DNA of 64,000 nt from Amycolatopsis tolypomycina (GCF_900105945.1 NZ_FNSO01000004.1:2480001-2544000); one strand, 5' to 3'; positions 9,593 to 17,983 are shown, counted from the stretch's first letter. Translations and numbers: made by a program. Notes: a model not told the origin generated them from the sequence alone.

Positions 9593-11719
9593 ATGACCAC
9601 CGTCGATCCGGTCACCTACGAGGTCATCCGGCACAAGCTCTGGTCCATCAACTCCGAAGGCGGCACGACCGTCGAGCACGTCTCGGGCTCCCCGGTCGTG
9701 CACGCGACCGACTACAACTTCGGCATCTACACCGCTTCCGGCGAGATGGCGATCATCGGCACCTACCTGCTCACGCCGATCTACACCGGCGCGATGGCGA
9801 TCGAGGTCTTCCTCGACCGCTACACCGACATCGAGCCCGGGGACGTCTTCATCGTCAACGACCCCTACCTGGCCGCGATGCACCAGAACGACGTCCAGTT
9901 CTGCAAGCCGGTGTTCCGCGACGGCGAGATCGTCGCCTGGCTCGGCTGCATGGCCCACCAGGTCGACCTCGGCGGCATGGACCCGGGCAGCTGGTGCACC
10001 ACCGCCACCGACGTCTTCCAGGAGGGCATCCGGATCCCGCCCGGCCGGATCGTCCGCAAGGACGTGCTCAACCAGGAGCTGTGGGACACCATCGTGCTCA
10101 ACTCGCGGATGCACGACACCGTCGCCAACGACTTCCGCGCGTTCCTGGCCGGCCTGCGGGTGGCCGAGCAGCGGTTCCACGAGCTGTGCGACCGCTACGG
10201 CGCCGCAGCCGTCCAGGCGACGATGGCGAAGACGCTGGACAACTCCGAAGCCGACCTGCGGGCGATGCTGCGGGAGCTGCCCGACGGCGTCTACGAGCAC
10301 ACGTCCTATTTGGACCGGCCCGACGGCGGCGACGGCATCGAGCTGCTGCAGGTGCCGTGCCGGCTGGAGAAGACCGGCGACCGGATCGTCTTCGACTTCT
10401 CCGGCGCCAGCCCGCAGTCCCCGGCCTACGGCATGACCACCCGCGGCGGCCTCCTCGGCGCGGTGGCGACGCTCATGCTCTGCACGTTCGGCTCGGACAT
10501 CCCGTGGAACCACGGCCTCATGCGCCCGGTCGAGGTGACGGCGCCGGACGGGCTGTGCGTGACGGCGGTCGAGCCGATGCCGGTCTCCGGCGGCGCGGCC
10601 GGCGCGAACTGGACGGCGACCTGCTCGGCGGGCGGGGCGATCGCGAAGATGCTGTCGTTCTCCGAGAAGTACGAAAGCCACGCCTTCGGGCCCTCCGACG
10701 GGTCCTGGCAGCTCAACCAGTTCGGCGGCGTCGACCAGCACGGCGAGCCGTTCGCGTCGATGTACATGGACTCGCTGCTGTGGGGCGGTCCGGCGTTCTC
10801 CTTCCGCGACGGCGTCGACGCCGGGGGAGCGATGGTCATCCTCTCCGGCGGCGCCACCGACGTCGAACAACAGGAGATGCGCCACCCGCTCCTGTACTTG
10901 TGGCGCCGCACGGTCGCCGACTCCGGCGGGGCAGGCACCTACCGCGGCGGCAACGGCATCCAGTTCGCGCTGACCCCGATCGACACGGCCGAGGTCACCG
11001 GCGTCCTCGGCACGCACGGCGTGACGCTGCCCAACCGCACCGGCATCTTCGGCGGCCTCCCCGGCTCGTGCGCCCGCTTCGAGCGCGTCACCGGTGCCGG
11101 CCCGCTGGCCCACCTCGGCGCCGGCCACCCCGTCAGCGCGTTGTCCGAACTGGACGGTGACCACCAGGTGCTGCCGGGCGTCGCCCCGGCCGCGCGCATC
11201 GCCCACGGCGACGTCTTCGAGTGCACGGTCCAGAACGGCGGCGGCTACGGCGACCCGCTGCTGCGCGACCCGGCGAAGGTCGCCGCCGACGTCGAGTCGG
11301 GCGCGGTCAGCCACGACGCGGCCGGCCGGCTCTACGGCGTCGTGGTCGGTGACGAGGAGGGCACGAAGCACCTGAGGGAGCGGATCCGTTCGCGGCGGCG
11401 GAGCCGGATGGTCGCGCCGGCCTCGCAGGCCACGACCACGGCCGGCGCACCGACGGGGATCTGGGGCGCCTCGCTCACGATCCACGGTGGAGTCGCGTCC
11501 TGCCGCCACTGCGGGCACGTCCTCGGCGACCTGGCCGGCGGCTGGGAGGCCATCGCCGGGCGCGTCCCGCTCGGTGCGGACGACCTGGGGTCGCGGGTGG
11601 ACGTCCACGGCGACCTGGCGGCGGTCGCGTACGTCTGCCCGGAGTGCGTCACGGCGCTGTGGGTCGACGTCGAGCCGGCGGCCGGCAAGACGTGGCGGGA
11701 CTTCGCGCTGCGGGCGTGA
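9593..11719 (+). CDS. hyuB: Hydantoinase B fused to a Cys4 tail resembling the acetone carboxylase small subunit
   Basis: 708 residues, longer than the usual 520-580 for HyuB. Residues 1-~570 are a standard hydantoinase B domain (FIVNDPYLAAMHQNDVQ; GGYGDPL near its end). After an Arg-rich linker (~595-605) comes a ~100-residue module with CxxC at Cys637/Cys640 and CPEC at Cys682/Cys685, a likely zinc-binding knuckle. Separate small subunits with such motifs occur in acetone and acetophenone carboxylases, so this looks like a beta/gamma-type fusion. With hyuA it probably forms an ATP-dependent carboxylase for a ketone or enolisable substrate. Hydantoinase activity remains an alternative. Confidence 0.78.
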   Translation: MTTVDPVTYEVIRHKLWSINSEGGTTVEHVSGSPVVHATDYNFGIYTASGEMAIIGTYLLTPIYTGAMAIEVFLDRYTDIEPGDVFIVNDPYLAAMHQNDVQFCKPVFRDGEIVAWLGCMAHQVDLGGMDPGSWCTTATDVFQEGIRIPPGRIVRKDVLNQELWDTIVLNSRMHDTVANDFRAFLAGLRVAEQRFHELCDRYGAAAVQATMAKTLDNSEADLRAMLRELPDGVYEHTSYLDRPDGGDGIELLQVPCRLEKTGDRIVFDFSGASPQSPAYGMTTRGGLLGAVATLMLCTFGSDIPWNHGLMRPVEVTAPDGLCVTAVEPMPVSGGAAGANWTATCSAGGAIAKMLSFSEKYESHAFGPSDGSWQLNQFGGVDQHGEPFASMYMDSLLWGGPAFSFRDGVDAGGAMVILSGGATDVEQQEMRHPLLYLWRRTVADSGGAGTYRGGNGIQFALTPIDTAEVTGVLGTHGVTLPNRTGIFGGLPGSCARFERVTGAGPLAHLGAGHPVSALSELDGDHQVLPGVAPAARIAHGDVFECTVQNGGGYGDPLLRDPAKVAADVESGAVSHDAAGRLYGVVVGDEEGTKHLRERIRSRRRSRMVAPASQATTTAGAPTGIWGASLTIHGGVASCRHCGHVLGDLAGGWEAIAGRVPLGADDLGSRVDVHGDLAAVAYVCPECVTALWVDVEPAAGKTWRDFALRA

Positions 11720-11738
11720 CCCCGGCGCCGCCTTCCGG

Positions 11739-12527
11739 TCAGTCCGGGAGGCGGCCGCCGCACTCCAGGACGAGGTCGGCCATGATCGCCCGGTCGGCCT
11801 CGTCCACGTGGTCGGCGTAGTAGGCGTACAACGTCTCCCGCGCCAGCCGGGACGCCAGCAGCCCGTCGCGGTCGGAGATCGCCGTGAAGACCGCGCGGTG
11901 GTGGCGGACCGACTGCAGCATCAAGGCCGTCTGGTCGTCGGCGTCGTGGATCTTCTGCTGGATCAGCTTGACGATCGCTTCGCGCGTGACGTCGCCGTAG
12001 ATCTGGACCAGCTGGTTGCCCGCCGCTTCGGCGATGATCTCGTGGAACTCCATGTCCGCCCGGCCGAACTCGGCGTACCCGCGGGACATCGACTGCCGCA
12101 TCCGGGCCATGTTGCGCTCGAGCCGGACCAGCTGGGCGTCCGTGCGGCGGCGGGCGGCCAGCAGGTTGGCGGCCGCGTCGGTGATCATCCGGAACTGCAC
12201 CAGCTCGGCGAGGCCGAACGCCTTCGCCGAGGTCAGCATCGCGACCGACCGCCGGACCGGGCCGACGGACACCGGCAGCACCAGCGGCCCGCGCGGGTCA
12301 CGCGGCTGCGAGCGGACCAGGCCCATGCTTTCCAGCACCCGCAGGGCTTCCCGGACCGACGCCCGGCCGATCGAGAACTTCTCGACGAGCTCGCGTTCGC
12401 TCGGCAGCCGGTCGCCGGGCTTGAGCTGCCCGGCGGCGATCGAGTTCTGGACGTGGTCGACCACCCGCTGGAAGACCCGGCCGTCCGTGGCCGGCCCGGC
12501 CGTCGCCCGGTTGTCCTCAGGAGGCAT
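11739..12527 (-). CDS. FadR-subfamily GntR regulator (FCD domain), first copy
   Basis: 262-residue transcription factor. The winged helix-turn-helix is at ~20-85 (LPSERELVEKFSIGRASVREALRVLE) and an all-helical FCD ligand domain follows, with metal-type residues in FHEIIAEAAGN and the SVRHHRAVF stretch. Such proteins usually repress catabolic operons and are released by an organic acid or acyl-CoA. ATG at 12527 overlaps the end of the upstream GntR gene by 11 bp, so the pair is co-translated. It is convergent with hyuB (19-bp gap). Likely targets are the palindromes at 7261, 13285 and 16468. Confidence 0.88.
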   Translation of the reverse strand: MPPEDNRATAGPATDGRVFQRVVDHVQNSIAAGQLKPGDRLPSERELVEKFSIGRASVREALRVLESMGLVRSQPRDPRGPLVLPVSVGPVRRSVAMLTSAKAFGLAELVQFRMITDAAANLLAARRRTDAQLVRLERNMARMRQSMSRGYAEFGRADMEFHEIIAEAAGNQLVQIYGDVTREAIVKLIQQKIHDADDQTALMLQSVRHHRAVFTAISDRDGLLASRLARETLYAYYADHVDEADRAIMADLVLECGGRLPD

Positions 12528-13194
12528 CCGCGGCCCCCGCCCGGAGCTGGGTCATCGTGGCCTCGATGTGGGCACGCGCCAGCCGTTCGGCGGCCGGACC
12601 GTCGCCGGCTTCGATGGCGTCGGCGATGGCGATGTGCTCCTCGATCGCTCGCGAGGCGTGCTCGGGGCGGACCAGGGCGACCGGCGCGAACACCTGCGCC
12701 GTCATCCGCAGGATCGGCGCCTGGCCGAGCACGTAGGCGTTGCCCGACAGGTGCATGACCTGCTCGTGGAAGTCCACATTGGACTGCGTGTAGTCCTGGG
12801 GTCGCCACGGTTCGACGGCCGCCTGCTGCAGCCGGATCGCCTGTCGCAGGTGCCGGCCCTGCTGGGGGTCGCCGCGTTCGGCGGCCAGCCGGGCGGCCAG
12901 CCCGTCGACCACCGCCCGCAGCTCGTAGGCGGCCAGCAGGGTGGCCAGATCGCCGGTGACGACCTGGGCCCCCTGGCTGGCCTTGACCTGGACGAGCCCC
13001 TCCTGCTCCAGCAGGCGGAACGCCTCGCGCAGCGGGGTCCGGCTGACCCCGAGCTCGGCCGACAGCTGCTCCTGCCGCAGCCACGAGCCGGTGGGGTAGC
13101 GGTGGGTGTAGATGCGCTCGCGGATCACCGAGGCGATCTCGTCGACGAGCGGAACCCGCGCGGACGAGCCTCTCCGGCCGGTGGTGCTGGGCAT
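12517..13194 (-). CDS. FadR-subfamily GntR regulator (FCD domain), second copy
   Basis: 225-residue GntR/FCD protein. The start is placed at ATG 13194 (MPSTTGRRG) because GGGAGGA lies 10 nt upstream; a longer reading frame lacks such a site. The HTH is at ~20-75 (LSAELGVSRTPLREAFRLLEQEGLV), with FCD metal-type residues in VDFHEQVMHLSGN and EEHIAIADAI. It precedes and overlaps the other GntR gene, so two different FCD regulators are made together next to the operons they probably control. Its own promoter region (13195-13300) carries TTTGGATACTGTAG and an imperfect CTGGTC palindrome, consistent with autoregulation. Ligand unknown. Confidence 0.85.
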   Translation of the reverse strand: MPSTTGRRGSSARVPLVDEIASVIRERIYTHRYPTGSWLRQEQLSAELGVSRTPLREAFRLLEQEGLVQVKASQGAQVVTGDLATLLAAYELRAVVDGLAARLAAERGDPQQGRHLRQAIRLQQAAVEPWRPQDYTQSNVDFHEQVMHLSGNAYVLGQAPILRMTAQVFAPVALVRPEHASRAIEEHIAIADAIEAGDGPAAERLARAHIEATMTQLRAGAADAS

Positions 13195-13226
13195 GCCGAC
13201 AAGTCCTCCCCGCTGCGCGTCACTCC

Positions 13227-13240
13227 TTTGGATACTGTAG
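13227..13240. promoter_or_regulatory. TTGGATAC motif before the GntR pair
   Basis: TTTGGATACTGTAG lies 33 bp before the start of the GntR pair. The TTGGATAC core is repeated as ATTGGATACAATGG at 16379-16392, 27 bp before the CoA-transferase start. ATTG-GATA-CAAT there is a small inverted repeat of the kind bound by FCD-type GntR proteins. Confidence 0.4.
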
Positions 13241-13284
13241 CGCGCAACGCTCACCACCGGCAGCAATGACTCGTTCAGGCCTTC

Positions 13285-13297
13285 CTGGTCGGGCCAG
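13285..13297. promoter_or_regulatory. Imperfect FadR-type site upstream of the GntR pair
   Basis: CTGGTC-G-GGCCAG differs by one base in one arm from the perfect palindromes at 7264-7276 and 16468-16480. It sits between the ketopantoate-reductase-like stop codon and the GntR pair, ~90 bp before its start, a position suited to autoregulation. Confidence 0.4.
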
Positions 13298-13300
13298 CTG

Positions 13301-14227
13301 TCAGCCCGTGAACGACTCCTCCGCGGCCAGGACCAGCGCCGTGACCGTGGCGTTGACCGGGGCCGGTGCCCCCACCTTGGCGGCCTCCCGGGGGATCGAC
13401 CCGTTGATCACCTCGATCTCCGAACGCCGTCCGGCGAGGTGGTCCAGCAGCAGCGACGGCCGGGCGCCCGCGATGGCGCTGCCGATCCGGCGGACGTGCT
13501 CGACCGGGTCCCCGACCCGCAGGTCGATCCCGCGGGCGGCGGCGACGGCAGCGGCCTCGGCCGCGCAGCCGCTCGCGACCGGCCACAGGTGCGCGTCGGT
13601 GAGCACCTCGCCGATCGTGCGCCCGCTGAGCGCGCACGTCGCCGAGAACGCCACGTTGACCAGCAGCTTCTCCCACACCATCCGGTCGAGGTCGGTGAAC
13701 AGCGCAACGGTGAACCCCGCCGACCGCCACACCTCCGCCGAAGCGTCCAGCCGCTCGGCGGGCAGCCCCGCGTATGCGCCGAACCGCACCATCTCCATGC
13801 CCTGGTGGTGGACGTGCCCGGGCGCGGCGAGTGCCGCACCGAAGCCACCGACCACGCCCACCGCGAGCCGGTCGGCGCCGACGACCGGCGCCACTCGCTC
13901 GGCCGAGCCGAGGCCGTTCTGGATGGTCTGCACCACCGTCTCCGGGCCCAGCAGCGGCAGCGTGGCCTTCGCCGCCGCTTCGACGTCGTAGGCCTTGGTG
14001 GCGATGACGACGAGGTCGCAGACGCCGATCCCGTCGGTGCCCGTCGAGGCGTGCACCGCGACCGTCCGGTCGCCGCTGAAGCCGCTCACCCGCAGGCCCG
14101 CCCGCCGCATGGCCTCGACGTGGTCGGACCACAGCGTCACGGCGTGGACCTCGTGACCGGCGTCGGCCATCAGCCCGGCGTAGACCGACCCCAGCGCGCC
14201 GGCGCCGACGATCGCCACTTTCTTCAT
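13301..14227 (-). CDS. Ketopantoate reductase (PanE/ApbA) family oxidoreductase
   Basis: 308-residue NADPH-dependent 2-ketoacid reductase family protein. The Rossmann loop VAIVGAGALGSVYAGLMADAG opens the protein. IQNGLG and the Lys in DRMVWEKLLVNVAFS match the catalytic Lys helix, and EVINGSIPREAAKVGAPAPVN matches the substrate-binding C-terminal helix. ATG at 14227 overlaps the TGA of the upstream CitE-like gene, so it is the third gene of a tightly coupled operon. Its place with a CoA-transferase and lyase suggests reduction of a 2-oxo acid in a catabolic route, rather than the housekeeping pantothenate step. True PanE activity cannot be excluded. Confidence 0.8.
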   Translation of the reverse strand: MKKVAIVGAGALGSVYAGLMADAGHEVHAVTLWSDHVEAMRRAGLRVSGFSGDRTVAVHASTGTDGIGVCDLVVIATKAYDVEAAAKATLPLLGPETVVQTIQNGLGSAERVAPVVGADRLAVGVVGGFGAALAAPGHVHHQGMEMVRFGAYAGLPAERLDASAEVWRSAGFTVALFTDLDRMVWEKLLVNVAFSATCALSGRTIGEVLTDAHLWPVASGCAAEAAAVAAARGIDLRVGDPVEHVRRIGSAIAGARPSLLLDHLAGRRSEIEVINGSIPREAAKVGAPAPVNATVTALVLAAEESFTG

Positions 14228-15138
14228 GCCAGCTCCAGCAGTGCGGCGGTGGCGGTGACGGTGGCCGCGTGCCGGAGGTGGGCGGCGTCGACGAGCATCC
14301 CGTCCACCGAAGTGGCGCCCCGTCCGGCGGCTTCGGCCTCGCGGTAGGCGGCGACGACCTTCCGCGCGTGTTCGATTTCCGCGCCGGTCGGCGCGAAGGC
14401 CTCGTTCGCGATCTCGACCTGCGACGGGTGGATGGCCCACTTGCCGACGTAGCCCATCGCGCCGGCCCGCTCGGCCGCCGTCCGGTAGGCCGCCGGGTCG
14501 CGGAAGTTCGGGAAGGGCGCGTCGATCGCGGCGATCCCCGCCGAGCGCGCCGCGACGACGACGCGCGAGCGGGCATAGTGCCAGATGTCGCCCGGGTAGT
14601 CGACGACCGGGTCGAAGTTGGTGTCGACGCGCGCGCCCTGCGACGCCGAGAAGTCGCCGGCACCGAAGATGACGGCCTCCAGGCGGTCGCTGGCGCGCAC
14701 GATCTCGCCGACGTTCTCGAGCCCTTCGGTTTCCTCGATCAGGACTTCGAGGGCGATGCGCCCGGTCAGGCCGAGGGTTTCTTCGAGCTGGGTCAGCAGC
14801 ACGTCCACCCACCAGACGTCCCGGGCGCGCCGGACCTTCGGCACGATGATGACGTCGAGGCACTCGCGCGCCCCGGTGACCACCTCGATCACGTCGCCGT
14901 GGGCCCACCGCGTGTCGACCGCGTTCATCCGGATCGCCCGCAGCGTGCGGCCCCAGTCCAGTTCGCGCAGCGCGGCCGCAGCTTTCCCGCGGGCCGCCTC
15001 GCGCTCGGCGGGGGCACAGGCGTCTTCCAGGTCGAGGAAGACGAGGTCGGCGCCGGACGCCGCCGCCTTCTCGAACATCCACTCGTTGCTGGCCGGGGTG
15101 GCCAGTTCGCTCCGGCGCGGCCGGCTCGGTGCGGGCAC
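14224..15138 (-). CDS. HpcH/HpaI aldolase / citrate lyase beta (CitE-like) family lyase
   Basis: 304-residue TIM-barrel lyase of the CitE/malyl-CoA lyase group, which cleaves 2-hydroxyacyl-CoA esters in a metal-dependent Claisen reaction. Visible motifs are DLVFLDLEDACAPAER (metal and substrate-binding Asp/Glu), VNxxDTRW-like RMNAVDTRW, and GKWAIHPSQVEIAN near the C-terminus. GTG at 15138 is chosen because it lies 2 bp after the CoA-transferase stop with GGGAG upstream. It lies between CoA-transferase and PanE-like genes. The logical role is cleavage of the CoA thioester made by the first enzyme. The exact acyl-CoA is unknown. Confidence 0.82.
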   Translation of the reverse strand: MPAPSRPRRSELATPASNEWMFEKAAASGADLVFLDLEDACAPAEREAARGKAAAALRELDWGRTLRAIRMNAVDTRWAHGDVIEVVTGARECLDVIIVPKVRRARDVWWVDVLLTQLEETLGLTGRIALEVLIEETEGLENVGEIVRASDRLEAVIFGAGDFSASQGARVDTNFDPVVDYPGDIWHYARSRVVVAARSAGIAAIDAPFPNFRDPAAYRTAAERAGAMGYVGKWAIHPSQVEIANEAFAPTGAEIEHARKVVAAYREAEAAGRGATSVDGMLVDAAHLRHAATVTATAALLELA

Positions 15139-15140
15139 GG

Positions 15141-16352
15141 TCAGATCACTCCCTGCGCGGAAAGGTCGGTCATGGTGGTGTCGTCGAGCCCGAGCAGCTC
15201 CCGGTAGACGACGTCGTTGTGCGCGCCGACCGCCGGGCCGAGGTGCTCGACGCGGCCCGGGGTGGCCGACAGGCGGGGGACCGGTCCCTGGACCCGCATG
15301 GCGCCGAGGTCGTCGTCGGGGACGCTGACGTAGGTCTGCCGGGCCTGCAGCTGGGGATCGGCGAGCAGCTGCGCGGAGTCGTACACGGGCGCGGCGGCGA
15401 CTTCGGCTGCCTCGAACACGGCCATGGCTTCGTCGAGGGTGTGCTCGGCGATCCAGTCGGCCATCACCTTGTCGACGAGGCCGGCGTTGCGCAGCCGCTC
15501 CTGCGGTTCGGCGAACCGCGGGTCGCTGGTGAGATCGGCGCGGCCGACGGCCCGCAGCGCCCGCATCGCGATCGACGGCGCACTGCCGGACATGGCCAGC
15601 CACCGGCCGTCCGAGGTCCGGTAGGTGTTGCGCGGCGCGGAGATGTCCCACCGGTTGCCGGTGCGCACCGGGATGGTGCCGAGCTGGTCGTAGGTGATGA
15701 CGGACTGTTCGAGCAGCCGCGCGAGCGGTTCGATGAGGTTGCAGTCGATGAGCTGGCCGCCCGCCCCGTGCACGTCCCGGTGGTACAGCGCCATCATGAC
15801 GGCGTAGGTGCAGTTGAGGGCGGCGACGCCGTCGGCGAGCATGAACGACGGCAGCGTCGGCGGGCCGTCCGGGCTGCCGGTCAGGTGCGCGAACCCGCTC
15901 ATCGCCTCGCCGAGCGTACCGAAACCAGGCCGGTCACTCTTCGGCCCGTCGGCCCCGAACCCGGTGACGTGCACCATGACCAGCCCGGGATTCGCGGCCG
16001 CGAGGGACGCGTAGTCCAGGCCCCACTTCCGCATGGTCGACGGCCGCAGGTTCATGATCAGCACGTCGGCGGTCCCGGCGAGCTGCCGCAGCAGGTCCCG
16101 GCCCGCTTCCAGGCGAAGGTTCAGCGTCGCGGACTTCTTGTTGCGGCTCAGGCTCTTCCACATCAGGCCGACGCCGTCGCGCTGCGCGCCCCACTGCCGC
16201 ATCGGGTCGCCGCCGCCCGGCTGTTCGATCTTGACGACCTCGGCCCCGAACTCGCCGAGCCAGGTCGCGACCAGCGGGCCCGCCGCGAGTGTCGCCGCGT
16301 CGACGACCCGGACTCCCTTGAGTGCCGCGCCGTCCGCGCCACTGAGTGACAT
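15141..16352 (-). CDS. CaiB/BaiF (family III) CoA-transferase
   Basis: 403-residue class III CoA-transferase that moves CoA between carboxylic acids. The N-terminus GVRVVDAATLAAGPLVATWLGEFGAEVVKIEQPGGGDPMR is the family hallmark. The catalytic Asp expected after helix 7 is at GFGTLGEAMSGF / MLADGVAALNC. The start at 16352 (MSLSG) has an AAGGGAG region upstream. It leads the operon CoA-transferase, CitE-like lyase, PanE-like reductase. Two candidate regulator sites precede it (16379-16392 and 16468-16480), both resembling sites near the two GntR genes, so induction by the pathway substrate is likely. Confidence 0.85.
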   Translation of the reverse strand: MSLSGADGAALKGVRVVDAATLAAGPLVATWLGEFGAEVVKIEQPGGGDPMRQWGAQRDGVGLMWKSLSRNKKSATLNLRLEAGRDLLRQLAGTADVLIMNLRPSTMRKWGLDYASLAAANPGLVMVHVTGFGADGPKSDRPGFGTLGEAMSGFAHLTGSPDGPPTLPSFMLADGVAALNCTYAVMMALYHRDVHGAGGQLIDCNLIEPLARLLEQSVITYDQLGTIPVRTGNRWDISAPRNTYRTSDGRWLAMSGSAPSIAMRALRAVGRADLTSDPRFAEPQERLRNAGLVDKVMADWIAEHTLDEAMAVFEAAEVAAAPVYDSAQLLADPQLQARQTYVSVPDDDLGAMRVQGPVPRLSATPGRVEHLGPAVGAHNDVVYRELLGLDDTTMTDLSAQGVI

Positions 16353-16378
16353 CGCTGCCTCGCTCCCTTGCTCCACAG

Positions 16379-16392
16379 ATTGGATACAATGG
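16379..16392. promoter_or_regulatory. ATTGGATACAATGG motif before the CoA-transferase operon
   Basis: Contains ATTG-GATA-CAAT, a 4+4+4 inverted repeat, and shares TTGGATAC with the site at 13227-13240. It lies directly upstream of the ribosome-binding region and probably overlaps the promoter. Confidence 0.4.
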
Positions 16393-16467
16393 GATAGTGC
16401 AGGTCGGACCGGTTCAAGTCAAGAGAAAGTGGGCGCACGGCGATCGCCGAGCGTGGGACGGGGGCAA

Positions 16468-16480
16468 CTGGTCTGACCAG
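16468..16480. promoter_or_regulatory. FadR-type operator before the CoA-transferase operon
   Basis: CTGGTC-T-GACCAG is a perfect 13-bp palindrome identical in its arms to the core at 7264-7276. It lies ~116 bp upstream of the CoA-transferase ATG, in the 135-bp gap after the DUF4230 gene. Confidence 0.6.
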
Positions 16481-16487
16481 AAGTGGA

Positions 16488-17156
16488 TCAGCCGGGATTG
16501 CTGTCGGCGTACTTGACGGTGATGTTCTTGAAGCCGAGCGACTGAAGCAGGCCGGTCAGCATCGTCCGGGTGTTCCGTTCCGCGTCGGCCACCAGGGAGC
16601 TCTTCGCGGCCGCGGCCTGGATCTGCTTCTGGGCGAGCTCGTAGAGCGCCTGCTGTGAGTTCGGGTTGCCGGTGAGGAACTCGTTGATCCGGGTGAACAG
16701 GCCCTGCTGCTGGGCGTACACATGGGACTCGTGGACGTCCAGCGTCGCCGGTGCCAGCTGGGCGTGGCCCAGCGTGATCGTGGCGGACTGGCGATCGTCG
16801 GAGACCTGGACCGCATTGCCTTTCAGGTGCGAGAAGTCCACGTAGGCGTTGTCGGTGCCGACGCCGATGAACAGCGTGTCACTGCCCACCAGGAAACTCG
16901 GGAGGATGGAACTGGTGGTGATGTCCACGACCACCTGGAACGAACCGCTGGCCGCCTCGTAGCGCGAAAGCTCGACGATCGACTGCAGCAGCACCGGACC
17001 GGAGTGCTCCTCGGTCTGCTGGGCGAACGGGTTGCGCATCTGGGGTAACAGGTGCACGGCCGATGCGACGAGCACCGCCGCGATCAGCACCACCACAGCC
17101 ACAGCCAACGCGACGAGCCGCTTGCCCCAAGCACCCATGCCGGGAGGAATACCCAC
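16488..17156 (-). CDS. DUF4230 domain membrane-anchored protein
   Basis: 222-residue protein with a single N-terminal transmembrane anchor (~12-37, KRLVALAVAVVVLIAAVLVASAV) and an extracytoplasmic DUF4230 domain. The pattern VELSRYEAASGSFQVVVDI, GVGTDNAYVDFSHL and the long terminal helix with NTRTMLTGLLQSLGFKNITVKY is typical. The family's function is unknown. It is divergent from a 45-residue membrane peptide gene 54 bp away, and lies upstream of the CoA-transferase operon but is separated from it by that operon's own promoter region. A start at the second Met (17138) is possible. Confidence 0.8.
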   Translation of the reverse strand: MGIPPGMGAWGKRLVALAVAVVVLIAAVLVASAVHLLPQMRNPFAQQTEEHSGPVLLQSIVELSRYEAASGSFQVVVDITTSSILPSFLVGSDTLFIGVGTDNAYVDFSHLKGNAVQVSDDRQSATITLGHAQLAPATLDVHESHVYAQQQGLFTRINEFLTGNPNSQQALYELAQKQIQAAAAKSSLVADAERNTRTMLTGLLQSLGFKNITVKYADSNPG

Positions 17157-17210
17157 GCGGCGGCCCGGCCAACCGAGCGGTACGGTCGGGCCCGGGCGAA
17201 GGGAGACGTC

Positions 17211-17348
17211 GTGCGCAAGTCGTGGTGGCTGTGGATCCTGCTGGTCGTCCTCGTCATCCTGGTGCTGGGCCTGATGTTCGGCACCGGCTACCGCCGGGGC
17301 ACCCAGCTCGGCGTCTCCGAAAACCCGGTGGTGGTCCGGGCCGCCTGA
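17211..17348 (+). CDS. Small single-span membrane protein (45 aa)
   Basis: GTG at 17211 preceded by GGGAG gives a 45-residue product. The N-terminus is basic and aromatic (RKSWWLWIL), followed by one strongly hydrophobic helix (~7-24) and a short polar tail GYRRGTQLGVSENPVVVRAA. No known family is recognised. The good ribosome site, clean topology and placement divergent from DUF4230 support a real gene. It ends 1 bp before the convergent TetR stop. Confidence 0.6.
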   Translation: MRKSWWLWILLVVLVILVLGLMFGTGYRRGTQLGVSENPVVVRAA

Positions 17349-17349
17349 G

Positions 17350-17943
17350 TCACTTCCGCCGCCGGGCGCCGGCCGCGACGGGCGCGTCCCGATAGCTCAG
17401 AATCCCTTCCACGCCGCGGAGGAACGTGGCGCAGATCGGGGCCGGGTCGGTGAGGCAGCCCGCGGCCATGGCGCCGTCGCGCAGCATCACGAAGTGCTGG
17501 GCCGCCGGCTCCGGGGCGGTCTCGCCCGTTTCGGCGAGCAGTTCCGTGACGGTCTCCAGGAACCACTGCCGGTGCGCCAGCACGGCTTGGTGGACCGGGT
17601 GGGTGGGGTCGGGGTACTCCGCGGCGGCGTTGAGGAAAGCGCAGCCGCGGAAGCCGGGCGCCCGGATGCCGTCGGCGATCGTCGCCGCGACCGCCCGGAC
17701 GGCGTCGGCGGGTGAGCGGTTCGCCGAGGACGTCCGCGCGGCGGCCACCTCGGCCCGGATCATGCGGTCGGCTTCGGTCAGGTACGCCACCAGCAGGTCG
17801 TCCTTGCTGGGGAAGTGGCGGTAGAGGGTGGCCCGGGTGACGCCCGCGTCGGCGATGACCCGGTCGATGCCCACCGAATGCAGGCCTTCGGTGTAGAACA
17901 GCCGGCTCGCCGAGGCCAGCAGCCGTGCGCGTGCTTCGGACAC
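17350..17943 (-). CDS. TetR/AcrR family regulator
   Basis: 197-residue repressor. The N-terminal HTH is at ~5-50 (LLASASRLFYTEGLHSVGIDRVIADAGVTRATLYRHFPSKDDLL). The C-terminal ligand domain contains GFRGCAFLNAAAEYPDPTHPVH, typical of the TetR_C group that often controls small membrane or detoxification genes. GTG 17943 is preferred because it follows GGGAGGTGG. An inverted pair of sites between it and the divergent membrane protein gene (17984-18003 and 18037-18056) implies it represses itself and that neighbour. Ligand unknown; no enzyme gene is attached to suggest one. Confidence 0.85.
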   Translation of the reverse strand: MSEARARLLASASRLFYTEGLHSVGIDRVIADAGVTRATLYRHFPSKDDLLVAYLTEADRMIRAEVAAARTSSANRSPADAVRAVAATIADGIRAPGFRGCAFLNAAAEYPDPTHPVHQAVLAHRQWFLETVTELLAETGETAPEPAAQHFVMLRDGAMAAGCLTDPAPICATFLRGVEGILSYRDAPVAAGARRRK

Positions 17944-17983
17944 TGGACGTCCCACCTCCCGGTTCCGCTGCGCCGAGCCTAGC

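Noticed and set aside
7466..11608. 1380-codon minus-strand frame opposite hyuAB
   Set aside because: Antisense mirror of two clearly recognised plus-strand genes; composition is that of a GC3 shadow.
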